From contig AP025582.1 of NCBI GenBank assembly GCA_022846075.1, positions 1,922,001-1,986,000 of the forward strand: a DNA stretch of 64,000 nucleotides. Direction: 5' to 3'. Shown here in pieces: positions 50,101 to 58,701 of this stretch (position 1 is its first letter; each line of letters begins with the position of its first letter). Position numbers and translations under genes: made by a program. Source of the stretch: Oscillospiraceae bacterium. Lineage in GTDB: Bacteria; Bacillota; Clostridia; Oscillospirales; Oscillospiraceae. The notes below the pieces were generated by a model that was not told where the DNA came from, made no database searches, and worked only from the letters and a program-made list of their open reading frames with translations.

Positions 50101-50469
50101 GTGAAAAATCAAGCCTATCGTATGGCTCTGCTGTACGACTTCTACGGCGACATCCTCACGGACCGCCAAAAGGAATTTTACGACCTCTATTATAATGAGG
50201 ATCTGTCCCTCTCTGAGATCGCGGAAAACTACGGCATCTCCCGCCAGGGGGTCCGGGACGTGATCGTCCGGGCCGAGGGCACCCTCAACGAACTGGAGGA
50301 CAAGACCGGCATTATCCGCCGGTTCCACGTCATGCAGGACCAGCTCAAGGAGGTCCAGGCGGCGGTGGACGCCATCGCCAAGCGAAACGCGGAGTACCAT
50401 CAGGACGATGAGGTGGAGGCCCTGACAGGCCGGATCACCGCCATCCTGGACAAGCTGAAGCAGGAGTGA
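50101..50469 (+). CDS. ylxM: YlxM, SRP-associated HTH protein
   Basis: A 122-residue YlxM/p13-like protein with an N-terminal sigma-70 region-4-like helix-turn-helix (LTDRQKEFYDLYYNEDLSLSEIAENYGISRQGVRDVI). It is coded directly before ffh in Firmicutes and is thought to stimulate Ffh/FtsY GTPase activity. GTG 50101 follows GAGGAGG; upstream in-frame codons overlap the tRNA. First gene of the operon. Confidence 0.95.
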   Translation: MKNQAYRMALLYDFYGDILTDRQKEFYDLYYNEDLSLSEIAENYGISRQGVRDVIVRAEGTLNELEDKTGIIRRFHVMQDQLKEVQAAVDAIAKRNAEYHQDDEVEALTGRITAILDKLKQE

Positions 50470-50473
50470 ACCC

Positions 50474-51844
50474 ATGGCTTTTGAGGGACTGACCGAAAAA
50501 CTATCCAACGCCTTCAAAAAGCTCCGGGGCAAGGGCCGCCTGACCGAGGCCGACGTCAAGGAGGCGATGCGGGAAATCCGCATGGCCCTTTTGGAGGCCG
50601 ACGTCAGCTACAAGGTGGTCAAGGACTTCGTGTCCAAGGTCTCGGAGCGGGCCGTGGGCAGCGACGTGCTGGAGAGCCTCACCCCCGCCCAGATGATCGT
50701 CAAGATTGTCAACGAGGAACTCACCGCCCTCATGGGCGGCGAAGACGCCAAGCTGACCATCTCCTCCAAGCCCCCCACGGTGGTGATGCTGGTAGGCCTC
50801 CAGGGCGCCGGCAAGACCACCAACGGTGCCAAGCTGGCGGGGCTAATGAAAAAGCAGGGCAAGCGGCCCTTGCTGGCCGCTTGCGACATCTACCGCCCCG
50901 CCGCCATCGAGCAGCTGGAGGTGGTGGGTTCCCAGCTTGACATCCCCGTGTTCCAGATGGGCCAGATCAGCCCTGTGGACATCGCCAGGGCCGCCGTGGA
51001 GCACGCCCAGAAGCACGGCAGCGACATGGTGTTCCTGGACACCGCCGGACGGCTCCACGTGGACGAGGAACTGATGATGGAGCTCCAGGACATCAAGAAC
51101 GCCGTGGAGCCCGACGAGATCCTCCTGGTGGTGGACGCCATGATCGGCCAGGACGCCGTGAACGCCGCCAAGGCCTTCGACGACGCGCTGGACCTCACCG
51201 GCGTGATGCTCACCAAGCTGGACGGCGACGCCCGGGGCGGCGCGGCCCTCTCCATTCGGGCGGTCACCGGCAAGCCCATCAAATTCGTGGGCATGGGGGA
51301 AAAGCTGGATCAGGTGGAGGTCTTTCACCCCGACCGCATGGCCTCCCGCATCCTGGGCATGGGCGACGTACTCTCCCTCATCGAGAAGGCCCAGGAGAGC
51401 TTCGACCTTAAAAAGGCCCAGGAATTGGAGCAGAGGCTCCGCAAAAACAAGTTCACCCTGACCGACTTTTACGATCAGTTGACCCAGGTGAAAAATATGG
51501 GTTCCCTCAGCGACATCGCCGGGATGCTCCCGGGGGTGGACGCCAAGGCCCTGGAGGGGGCCAGCGTGGATGAGTCGGCCCTGGGCCGCACCGAGGCCAT
51601 CATCCTCTCCATGACCCCCGCGGAGCGGGAGGAGCCCTCCATCCTCAACAACAGCCGGAAAAAGCGCATCGCCGCCGGCGCCGGTGTCCAGGTCGTGGAT
51701 GTGAACCGCCTTTTGAAGCAGTTCGACGCCATGCGCCAGATGACCAAACAGATGACCAGCCCCCGAATGAAAAAGCTGGCCAAGAAGGGCCGCTTCGGCG
51801 GTATGGGCGGCGGCATGGGCATGGGGAGAGGCTTCCCCTTCTGA
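50474..51844 (+). CDS. ffh: Signal recognition particle protein Ffh
   Basis: A 456-residue SRP54 GTPase that binds signal peptides of nascent membrane and secreted proteins together with the 4.5S/6S RNA. N domain (1-90), G domain with GLQGAGKTT, DIYRPAA, DTAGRLH and TKLDGDARGG, and a methionine-rich M domain (MTPAERE, MRQMTKQM) ending in a Gly/Met tail. Full length; 4 bases after ylxM. Confidence 0.98.
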   Translation: MAFEGLTEKLSNAFKKLRGKGRLTEADVKEAMREIRMALLEADVSYKVVKDFVSKVSERAVGSDVLESLTPAQMIVKIVNEELTALMGGEDAKLTISSKPPTVVMLVGLQGAGKTTNGAKLAGLMKKQGKRPLLAACDIYRPAAIEQLEVVGSQLDIPVFQMGQISPVDIARAAVEHAQKHGSDMVFLDTAGRLHVDEELMMELQDIKNAVEPDEILLVVDAMIGQDAVNAAKAFDDALDLTGVMLTKLDGDARGGAALSIRAVTGKPIKFVGMGEKLDQVEVFHPDRMASRILGMGDVLSLIEKAQESFDLKKAQELEQRLRKNKFTLTDFYDQLTQVKNMGSLSDIAGMLPGVDAKALEGASVDESALGRTEAIILSMTPAEREEPSILNNSRKKRIAAGAGVQVVDVNRLLKQFDAMRQMTKQMTSPRMKKLAKKGRFGGMGGGMGMGRGFPF

Positions 51845-51913
51845 TTTTGTTGGCAAGCGTCTTTCGACGTTTCCAGATATACCAATGACATTTCTTGTGG
51901 AGGTGAAAATAAC

Positions 51914-52153
51914 ATGGTTAAAATCCGTCTGCGCCGTATGGGCGCTAAGAAGGCCCCCTTCTACCGCATCGTGGTGGCTGATTCCCGCTATCCCCGGGAT
52001 GGCCGTTTCATCGAGGAGATCGGCACTTACGATCCCACCGCCGAGCCCGTGGCCCTGAAGGTGGACGCCGAGCGCGCCCAGGCCTGGATCAAGACCGGCG
52101 CCCAGCCCACCGAGACGGTGAAGGCCCTGCTGAAAAAAGCCGGCGCCATCTAA
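51914..52153 (+). CDS. rpsP: Ribosomal protein bS16
   Basis: A 79-residue small-subunit ribosomal protein: [24 protein letters not shown] and [13 protein letters not shown] are signature blocks. Needed for 30S assembly. TGGAGGTG precedes the ATG. 69 bases after ffh and 14 before khpA. Confidence 0.98.
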   Translation: MVKIRLRRMGAKKAPFYRIVVADSRYPRDGRFIEEIGTYDPTAEPVALKVDAERAQAWIKTGAQPTETVKALLKKAGAI

Positions 52154-52167
52154 GGGAGGACAGCCGA

Positions 52168-52398
52168 ATGAAAGAGCTCCTCACTTACATCGCCCAAAAT
52201 CTCGTCGACCACCCCGAACAGGTGGAGGTCACCGAGCACGCGGGGGATGGAGAGACCACGCTGGAACTTCGGGTGGCGTCCGAGGACATGGGCAAGGTGA
52301 TCGGCCGTCAGGGCCGCATCGCCAAGTGGATCCGTGTCCTCATGCGCTCCGTGGGACAGCGGAAGGGCAACCGGGTCTCTGTGGAAATCACCGACTGA
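52168..52398 (+). CDS. khpA: KhpA, KH-domain RNA-binding protein
   Basis: A 76-residue KH-domain protein with the nucleic-acid-binding GKVIGRQGRIAKWIRVLMRS loop. KhpA with KhpB (Jag) affects small-RNA function and cell division in Firmicutes. The standard position between rpsP and rimM is kept. Confidence 0.95.
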   Translation: MKELLTYIAQNLVDHPEQVEVTEHAGDGETTLELRVASEDMGKVIGRQGRIAKWIRVLMRSVGQRKGNRVSVEITD

Positions 52399-52451
52399 AA
52401 AGCGGCGGGTCTTGGCCCGCCGTTTTTTCTTCGTTATAAGGAGAAGCACTG

Positions 52452-52949
52452 ATGAAAGACCGATTTTTGGAAGTTGGCGAGATCGTCAACACCCATGGAA
52501 TAAAGGGCGAGGTAAAGATCATGCCCTGGGCGGACTCACCCGAGTTCCTCTGCCAGTTCGACACCCTCTATCTGGACGGCAAGCCCGTCAGGCTCCGCTC
52601 CGTCCGGACCAACAAGACCTTAGTGCTGGCCTCCCTGGAGGGGGTGGACACCGTAGAGGCTGCCATGCGGCTCAAGGGTAAGGTCCTCTCCATTGACCGC
52701 ACCGGGGTGGTTCTGCCTGAGGGACGGCACTTCCTGGCCGACCTAATGGGCCTCACCGTGCTGGACGCCGCCACCGGCGAGGAGCTGGGCGTCATCCAGG
52801 ACATCCTCACCCCTCCCGCCCATGAGGTCTACGTGGTGGGCGGCAAGGGAAAAGAGTATATGATCCCCGCCGTAGACGCCTTCCTGGCCGAGACCAACGT
52901 GGAGGAGGGCTATGTCAGGGTCAACCTCATCGAAGGGATGGAAAGCTGA
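52452..52949 (+). CDS. rimM: Ribosome maturation factor RimM
   Basis: A 165-residue 16S rRNA-processing factor: the N-terminal beta-barrel (LEVGEIVNTHGIKGEVKIMP) binds S19, the C-terminal PRC-barrel follows (LMGLTVLDAATGEELGVIQDIL ... YMIPAVDAFL). ATG 52452 lies behind AGGAG. Its last base overlaps the trmD start (TGATG). Confidence 0.96.
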   Translation: MKDRFLEVGEIVNTHGIKGEVKIMPWADSPEFLCQFDTLYLDGKPVRLRSVRTNKTLVLASLEGVDTVEAAMRLKGKVLSIDRTGVVLPEGRHFLADLMGLTVLDAATGEELGVIQDILTPPAHEVYVVGGKGKEYMIPAVDAFLAETNVEEGYVRVNLIEGMES

Positions 52950-53704
52950 TGTACCGCATCGATATTCTCACCCTGTTCCATGAGACGGTGGGCGACGTCC
53001 TCTCCGAATCCATCCTGGGCCGGGCCCAGGAGCGGGACTTCCTGCGGATTGAGACCCATCAGATCCGGGACTACACCCTCAATAAGCAAAAGCAGGTGGA
53101 CGACTACCCCTACGGCGGCGGCCGGGGGGCGGTGATGCAGGCCGACCCCCTCTACCAGTGCTGGAAGCACGTGGTGGATGCCTACGGCCCCGGCCGCACC
53201 ATCTACTTCTCCCCCGCCGGCGCCACCTTCCGGCAGGCCGACGCCAAGCGGCTGGCCGCTGACTACGACCACCTTATTCTGGTCTGCGGCCACTACGAGG
53301 GCATCGACGAGCGGTTCATCGAGGAGTGCGTGGACGAGGAGATCTCCCTGGGGGACTTTGTCCTCACCGGCGGCGAGATCCCCGCCATGGCGGTGGCCGA
53401 CGCGGTGAGCCGTCTGGTCCCCGGCGTCCTGCCCGACCCGGAGTGCTTCGAGAACGAGAGCCACTGGAACGGCCTGCTGGAATACCCCCAGTACTCCCGC
53501 CCCGAGGAGTGGCACGGGAAAAAGGTCCCCCCCATCCTCCTGTCGGGCAATCACGCCCTGATCGCCCGGTGGCGGCGCAAGCAGGCCATCCTGCGCACCA
53601 AGCGGAGAAGGCCGGATATGTACGAAAAGCTGGACCTTTTCTCCACCAAGGCAGACAGCAAGCTGATGGCGGAGCTGAAAGAGGAGTACCCCCAGGACTT
53701 TTAG
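52949..53704 (+). CDS. trmD: tRNA (guanine-37-N1)-methyltransferase TrmD
   Basis: A 251-residue SPOUT methyltransferase that makes m1G37 in tRNAs reading CNN codons, preventing +1 frameshifting. Visible: YPYGGGRGAVMQADPLY, the trefoil-knot LVCGHYEGIDERFIEECVDEEISLGDFVLTGGE, and SHWNGLLEYPQYSRP. End of the operon; stop overlaps by 4 bases the stop of the convergent XRE gene. Confidence 0.98.
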   Translation: MYRIDILTLFHETVGDVLSESILGRAQERDFLRIETHQIRDYTLNKQKQVDDYPYGGGRGAVMQADPLYQCWKHVVDAYGPGRTIYFSPAGATFRQADAKRLAADYDHLILVCGHYEGIDERFIEECVDEEISLGDFVLTGGEIPAMAVADAVSRLVPGVLPDPECFENESHWNGLLEYPQYSRPEEWHGKKVPPILLSGNHALIARWRRKQAILRTKRRRPDMYEKLDLFSTKADSKLMAELKEEYPQDF

Positions 53705-54780
53705 GCCTTTTCCTTCTCACACTTGGCCCAGTAGTCCCTCAGCAGCTCCTGAAAGCCCGGCTCACCCTGGAGGAAATCATACTGCCCGTCGTCCAACTCC
53801 TTCAGGAGACCGGGCAACACCTGAAGGCCGAAGTTCGGCGGCAGCCCCTCTCCCTTTTTCTTGGATATATGGTGGTACAAAGGGCTTTTTTCCTGCTCCC
53901 AGGGTGTCAGAAGGGCCGCCAGCATCGGCCGGAGCACCGCCAGAGTCCCGGGGCCGTCCTTCCGGGCCACCGCCGCCTGAAAGGGCGCCACAAAGCTGCC
54001 GTAATCCCACATCCCAAAGAGCGCTACCGCCTCCCGGGTCACCTCCGCCAACTGGTCCGCCCGGGACGCATCCCCCTCTTTACAGGCCAGGCTGACCAGG
54101 CTGTACAGGATGGTCTGGACCTCGTTGGCCGCCAGAAGGAACTTGCGCTCCAACAGTTCCCCCGCCTCCTCCAGCTTCCCCTCCTGAATGAGCAGGTTGG
54201 CCTGGAGCTGCTTTTTGTCCAGGGCGGGGCGGTCCGGAAGCCGGGCCAAATATCCCCTGGCCTTCTCATACTCCTCCCGGACGATGTATTTGGAGGCCAA
54301 CAGAAAAACGGCGTGGTCCCTGGGCTGTTCCTCCTCCCCTTCCGCCACCCGCTCCAAAAGGGTGATGATCTGCTCTTCGTATGGCTTTCGTTCCTCGGCG
54401 CTCAGCCCCGACATGCGCAGGGAGCCGTCCAGCGTCAGGGCCAGCGTGTGGAAAAGCACCGGGCATCCGGGGTATTCCCTGGTCTTTTCCATCGCCATTT
54501 CAAAGCCCGCTGGAAAGCCGGATCCCTTGACAGCGGCCAGCACCTCTTTCACAAAGAGGCCCACCTCCTGGGGCGTCAGCTCTTTTTGAAAGCAAAACAG
54601 CGTGTTGGGGTCCACCCCCAGCAGCCGGGCCAGCGGGGCGATCAGAGACAGGTCCGGCCAGGTGGTCCCCTTCTCCCACTTATTGACGGCGGGGGCCGTC
54701 ACACCCAGGGCGGCGGCCACCTTCTCCTGGGTCAAGCCCAGCTCCTTCCGCCGCTGACGGATGATCTCGTTCATCGGCAT
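53701..54780 (-). CDS. XRE regulator with TPR-like C-terminal region
   Basis: A 359-residue protein: HTH_XRE at the N-terminus (IIRQRRKELGLTQEKVAAALGVTAPAVNKWEKG) and a long helical part with TPR-like repeats (KYIVREEYEKARGYLARLP, LLIQEGKLEEAGELLERK). This layout is frequent in Oscillospirales, often as environmental or peptide-sensing regulators. I chose ATG 54780 (GGAG 8 bases upstream). Convergent with trmD and divergent from degV. Confidence 0.88.
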   Translation of the reverse strand: MPMNEIIRQRRKELGLTQEKVAAALGVTAPAVNKWEKGTTWPDLSLIAPLARLLGVDPNTLFCFQKELTPQEVGLFVKEVLAAVKGSGFPAGFEMAMEKTREYPGCPVLFHTLALTLDGSLRMSGLSAEERKPYEEQIITLLERVAEGEEEQPRDHAVFLLASKYIVREEYEKARGYLARLPDRPALDKKQLQANLLIQEGKLEEAGELLERKFLLAANEVQTILYSLVSLACKEGDASRADQLAEVTREAVALFGMWDYGSFVAPFQAAVARKDGPGTLAVLRPMLAALLTPWEQEKSPLYHHISKKKGEGLPPNFGLQVLPGLLKELDDGQYDFLQGEPGFQELLRDYWAKCEKEKA

Positions 54781-55013
54781 GTTTGTCATCTCCAGACTTC
54801 AAATTGGATGAAACACGTTTCTCAACACATATTGTATCAAGGGGATCTTTCCCCCGCAATGGAACAGCCGTTAACTTTTCGTTTATGATATAAACCATTG
54901 GTTATATTTGTTCCCCTGAGATCCCTTTTCCGCTTTCTCTTTACTTTTTCCACCGCCCATGCTACAATGGATGAGCAAAGTAATCTTTAAAATGACATTT
55001 GGAGATATGCCCT

Positions 55014-55853
55014 ATGAGTTTTAAAATCATTGTAGACAGCTGTTGCGACCTGACGGCCGCACAATTCCATCAGGGCCCTTTCCTGCGCGCGCCCCTGACC
55101 ATTTCACTGGGCGGCGAGGATATCGTGGACGACGAGACCTTCGATCAGACCCACCTGCTGTGGCTCATGCGGGAGAACAGTGAGCCGCCCAAGACGGCCT
55201 GCCCCTCCCCCGCCCAATATCTGGACGCCTTTGCGGAGGCCGGGGCCGACGATCTCTACGTGGTCACCCTCTCCGCCCTGCTGTCCGGCTCCCACAACTC
55301 AGCCGCCCAGGCCAGGGCCCTGTGGCTGGAAGAGCACCCCGCCGCCCACGTCCATATCTTCAACTCCTGCTCCGCCGCCGCGGGCGAGGTGTGCGTGGCA
55401 CTGAAGATTTTGGAGCTGGCGGGGGCGGGCCGGGACTTCAACACGGTGGTGAGCGAGACCTCCCGCTTTCTCACCTCCATGACCACCTACTTCGTGCTGG
55501 AGGACCTGGACCACCTGCGGAAGAACGGGCGGCTTACCGGCGCCCTCTCCCTGGTCACCGAGGCCCTGCGCATCAAGCTTTTGATGGGGGCCACCCACGA
55601 GGGGGAGATCAAAAAGGTGAGCCAGGCCCTATCCATCAAGCAGGCCTTGTCCAAGATGGTCTCTCTCATGGCCGCCGACATCAGCCACGTGGGCAAGACC
55701 CTCTCCATCGTCCACTGCAACAACCCGGACCGGGCCTTCTACGTCAAGGAGCTGGTGCTGAAATCCTGCCAGTTCAAGGACATCCTCATCTCCGACGCCC
55801 GGGGCGTCACCACGGTATACGCCAACGACGGCGGCGTGGTGGTGGCCTTCTGA
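55014..55853 (+). CDS. DegV-family fatty-acid-binding protein
   Basis: A 279-residue DegV (FakB-like) protein that binds one fatty acid for phosphorylation by FakA. Visible: FKIIVDSCCDLTAAQ, the SALLSGSHNSAAQAR lipid-site loop, and LEDLDHLRKNGRLTGA. Start at ATG 55014 with GGAG 9 bases upstream. Monocistronic; ends before the shared terminator. No fakA here. Confidence 0.93.
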   Translation: MSFKIIVDSCCDLTAAQFHQGPFLRAPLTISLGGEDIVDDETFDQTHLLWLMRENSEPPKTACPSPAQYLDAFAEAGADDLYVVTLSALLSGSHNSAAQARALWLEEHPAAHVHIFNSCSAAAGEVCVALKILELAGAGRDFNTVVSETSRFLTSMTTYFVLEDLDHLRKNGRLTGALSLVTEALRIKLLMGATHEGEIKKVSQALSIKQALSKMVSLMAADISHVGKTLSIVHCNNPDRAFYVKELVLKSCQFKDILISDARGVTTVYANDGGVVVAF

Positions 55854-55870
55854 AAAACCGATTGATACAA

Positions 55871-55906
55871 AAAAGTCCCGGCATCCAAATGGATGCCGGG
55901 ACTTTT
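55871..55906. terminator. Bidirectional terminator degV/rnf
   Basis: Perfect 16-bp stem AAAAGTCCCGGCATCC (55871-55886) with GGATGCCGGGACTTTT (55891-55906), four-base loop, T-tracts on both sides. Ends both degV and the rnf operon. Confidence 0.95.
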
Positions 55907-55918
55907 CCTTTGGAGATG

Positions 55919-56884
55919 TTACTCCGCCTTGGGAGCCTCCTCCGCCGAAGCGGCGGCAGGCTCGGCCTTGGGGGCCTCCGCCGCCACGGGGGCGGGCTCG
56001 GCCTTGGGAGCCTCGGCGGCGGGCGCCGCCTTGGGAGCGGCAGCCGCGGGGGCCGCCTTGGGGGCGGCGGGCTTGATCTCGGGCACCACGCCGTCCACAG
56101 TGATCAGGTGGCGGGGGCACTTCTGGGCGCAGATCCCGCAGCCGATGCACTTGTCGTAGTCGATCTTGGCCAGGAAGTTCTCGATGACGATGGCCTCCTT
56201 GGGGCAGGCCTTGGCGCACAGAGAACAGCCGATACAGCCGTTGGAGCACACCTTGGTGACCACGGGGCCCTTGGCCTTGGAGGAACAGGGGATGGCCACA
56301 TGCTTCTTGGTCTTGTAGGGCTCCAGGGCAATGAGGTGGCGGGGACAGGCGTCCACGCACTTGGAGCAGGCCTTGCACTTCTCCTCGTCCACCACGGCCA
56401 CGCCGTTGCTGACATGGATGGCGTCGAAGGGACAGACCTTCTCACAGGTGCCCATGCCCAGGCAGCCGAAGTCACAGCCCAGGGGGCCGCCGCCGGGCAG
56501 CCGGGAGGCGGCCAGGCAGTCGTTGACGCCCTGGTAGTTGTACTTGGTATGGTCCGCGCCGCAGCCGGTGCAGCGCACGGCGGCGATCTGCTTCACCGTC
56601 TCACCGGCGGCCACGCCCATGATCTCGCCGATCTGGGCCGCCACAGCCTCGCCGCCGGCGGCGCAGGCGTTGACGGGCGCGGTACCGGCCACCACGGCAG
56701 CGGCGTAACCGGCACAGCCGGGGAAGCCGCAGCCGCCGCAGTTGGCGCCGGGCAGGCACTCGGAGATGGCCTCCTCACGGGGGTCTTTCTCCACGGCGAA
56801 AACCTTGGCCGCGAAGGCCAGGATGGCGCCAAACACAGCGCCCATGATGGCCAGGATGGCCACACAGAAAATTACTTTATCCAT
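55919..56884 (-). CDS. rnfB: Rnf complex subunit B
   Basis: A 321-residue iron-sulfur subunit that passes electrons from ferredoxin into the Rnf complex. One N-terminal membrane helix; the CPGANCGGCGFPGC cluster motif; then ferredoxin-type sites (CEKVCPFDAI, CKACSKCVDACP, CIGCSLCAKACP, CIGCGICAQKCP). The last 55 or so residues are a low-complexity Ala/Pro/Lys/Glu tail. Last gene of rnfCDGEAB. Confidence 0.97.
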   Translation of the reverse strand: MDKVIFCVAILAIMGAVFGAILAFAAKVFAVEKDPREEAISECLPGANCGGCGFPGCAGYAAAVVAGTAPVNACAAGGEAVAAQIGEIMGVAAGETVKQIAAVRCTGCGADHTKYNYQGVNDCLAASRLPGGGPLGCDFGCLGMGTCEKVCPFDAIHVSNGVAVVDEEKCKACSKCVDACPRHLIALEPYKTKKHVAIPCSSKAKGPVVTKVCSNGCIGCSLCAKACPKEAIVIENFLAKIDYDKCIGCGICAQKCPRHLITVDGVVPEIKPAAPKAAPAAAAPKAAPAAEAPKAEPAPVAAEAPKAEPAAASAEEAPKAE

Positions 56885-56900
56885 TATTCTCTTCTCCCCC

Positions 56901-57491
56901 TTACCCGAAAAGCTTCAGGCCGGAGAAGCCCATGAAGCACAGGGCCAGCAGACCGGCGGTGACCAGTGCCACAGGGAAGCCCTCGAAGGACTTGGGCACC
57001 TCGGCGAACTCCAGCTTCTCCCGCACGGCGGCGAAGAGGTAGATGGCCAGCAGGAAGCCCACGCCGCCGGTGACGCCGTAGACCACGCTCAGAACGAAGC
57101 CATAGCTGTTCTGGGTGTTCTGGAGCACCACGCCCAGCACCGCGCAGTTGGTGGTGATGAGGGGCAGGTACACGCCCAGGGCGCTGTACAGGGAGGGCAT
57201 GGCCTTCTGGAGGAACATCTCGATGAACTGCACCAGGGAGGCAATGACCAGGATGTAGACGATGGTCTGCATGAACACCAGGCCGTTGGGCTCCAGGATG
57301 AAGTGGTTGATGGGCCAGCACACGGCGGAGGCCAGGCCCATGACGAAGATAACGGCCATGCCCATGCCGGAGGCGGTGTCGGTGGATTTGGACACGCCCA
57401 TGAAGGGGCAGATGCCAAGGAACTGGGCGAAGATGAAGTTATTGATCAGGATAGCGCCCATGGCAACCGTGATTAAAGTCTGCCAATCCAT
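56901..57491 (-). CDS. rnfA: Rnf complex subunit A
   Basis: A 196-residue membrane protein with six spans, homologous to NqrE: FIFAQFLGICPFMGVSKS and ITTNCAVLGVVL, where a cysteine in each half helps to bind the membrane [2Fe-2S] cluster. Overlaps the rnfE stop by one base. Part of the ion-pumping core. Confidence 0.97.
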   Translation of the reverse strand: MDWQTLITVAMGAILINNFIFAQFLGICPFMGVSKSTDTASGMGMAVIFVMGLASAVCWPINHFILEPNGLVFMQTIVYILVIASLVQFIEMFLQKAMPSLYSALGVYLPLITTNCAVLGVVLQNTQNSYGFVLSVVYGVTGGVGFLLAIYLFAAVREKLEFAEVPKSFEGFPVALVTAGLLALCFMGFSGLKLFG

Positions 57492-58132
57492 TATTTCGCC
57501 ACCTCCTCTTTCTTCTCCGCCTTCTTAGGCTTATTCAGGAAATACTGCATGACGGCGATGATCACCGCCAGGGTCAGGAAGCCGCCCACGGGCAGCGCCA
57601 TGCCCAGAGCCGCAAAGTGGCTGGGCAGGATCCGCACCCCGTCGGGGCCCAGGACGCCGGTACCGAAGGTGCCGCCGCCCAGGAACTCGCGGATGACGCA
57701 CATGACGATGAGCACCACCGTGTAGCCAAGGCCCTGGAAAACGCCGTCCACCGCGGAGGCGGCCACGCCGTTCTTATAGCAGAAGCCCTCGGCCCGGCCC
57801 AGGATGATGCAGTTGACCACGATCAGCGGGATGAACAGGCCCAGGCTCTCAGCCAAGTCCGGCAGATAGGCCTGAAGGGCCAGGTCCACCACCGTGACGA
57901 AGGTGGCGATGACCACAATGAAGCAGGCGATGCGGATCTTGTTGGGAATGACCTTGCGCAGCGCGGAGATGAAGATGTTGGACAGGGTCAGGATCACCAG
58001 CACGGACAGGCCCATGCCGATGCCGTTGAACAGCGTAGTGGTGATGGCCAGCACCGAGCACATGCCCAGGAGCTGGACCGTGACGGGATTCTGATGGATC
58101 AGGCCGTCCATGAATTGCTTCTTTACGTTCAT
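57491..58132 (-). CDS. rnfE: Rnf complex subunit E
   Basis: A 213-residue membrane protein related to RnfA (NqrD-like): QLLGMCSVLAITTTLFNGIGMG and LIVVNCIILGRAEGF with the two paired cysteines. Six spans, a Lys-rich C-terminus. Follows rnfG by 14 bases. Confidence 0.97.
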   Translation of the reverse strand: MNVKKQFMDGLIHQNPVTVQLLGMCSVLAITTTLFNGIGMGLSVLVILTLSNIFISALRKVIPNKIRIACFIVVIATFVTVVDLALQAYLPDLAESLGLFIPLIVVNCIILGRAEGFCYKNGVAASAVDGVFQGLGYTVVLIVMCVIREFLGGGTFGTGVLGPDGVRILPSHFAALGMALPVGGFLTLAVIIAVMQYFLNKPKKAEKKEEVAK

Positions 58133-58146
58133 GTTCCGTCCCCTCC

Positions 58147-58701
58147 TTAACCCACGCTCGCGGCGGCGGCCACGGCGGAGTTGACGCCGGCACAGACCGC
58201 GCGGGAGGTGATGGTAGCGCCGGTGATGGCGTTGATGGTGCCGCCGTCCTTGGTCACGGCGGCGGTGCCGGTCAAGCCGGCAAACTGGTCCTTGAACTGG
58301 GGCTTGCCGGCGTTGGCGCCCAGACCGGAGGTCTCGGCGGTCTTGGTGATCTCCACGCCGGTGACGGTGCCGTCATTGGCCACGCCCACCATGATGGTGA
58401 GGGTACCGCTGAAGGAGCCGGGAGGCGCCACTTCCACCACGTAGCCGGCGTCGCCGGCCTTGTTGATGCTCTTGATGGTGGCATCGTCCCCGGTGTACTC
58501 CACCGGGTCATAGCTGTCGGCGGGAAGCACGGCGGCCATGGCGGCGTCGGTCTTGGCTTTCTGGTTGGCAGCGATGGCGGGGCCGGTCAGCATATTGGCC
58601 AGGCCCAGCACCAGGGCGCACGCGGCGCAGATGGCGAACAGGGTGATGGTCAGCTTCGCCATGCCGGAATCGTTCTTTTTCACAGCGGTGGTCTCGCTCA
58701 T
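58147..58701 (-). CDS. rnfG: Rnf complex subunit G
   Basis: A 184-residue protein with one N-terminal membrane helix and an extracytoplasmic FMN-binding domain. The flavinylation site is ITGATITS near residue 166, where FMN is attached to Thr (family S/T-G-A-T-x-T). No ApbE gene is in the window. ATG overlaps the rnfD stop by 4 bases. Confidence 0.96.
   Translation of the reverse strand: MSETTAVKKNDSGMAKLTITLFAICAACALVLGLANMLTGPAIAANQKAKTDAAMAAVLPADSYDPVEYTGDDATIKSINKAGDAGYVVEVAPPGSFSGTLTIMVGVANDGTVTGVEITKTAETSGLGANAGKPQFKDQFAGLTGTAAVTKDGGTINAITGATITSRAVCAGVNSAVAAAASVG

Noticed and set aside
53326-54888. 520-codon plus-strand frame across trmD and the XRE gene
   Set aside because: Arg/Pro/Gly-rich chance frame overlapping two well supported genes.
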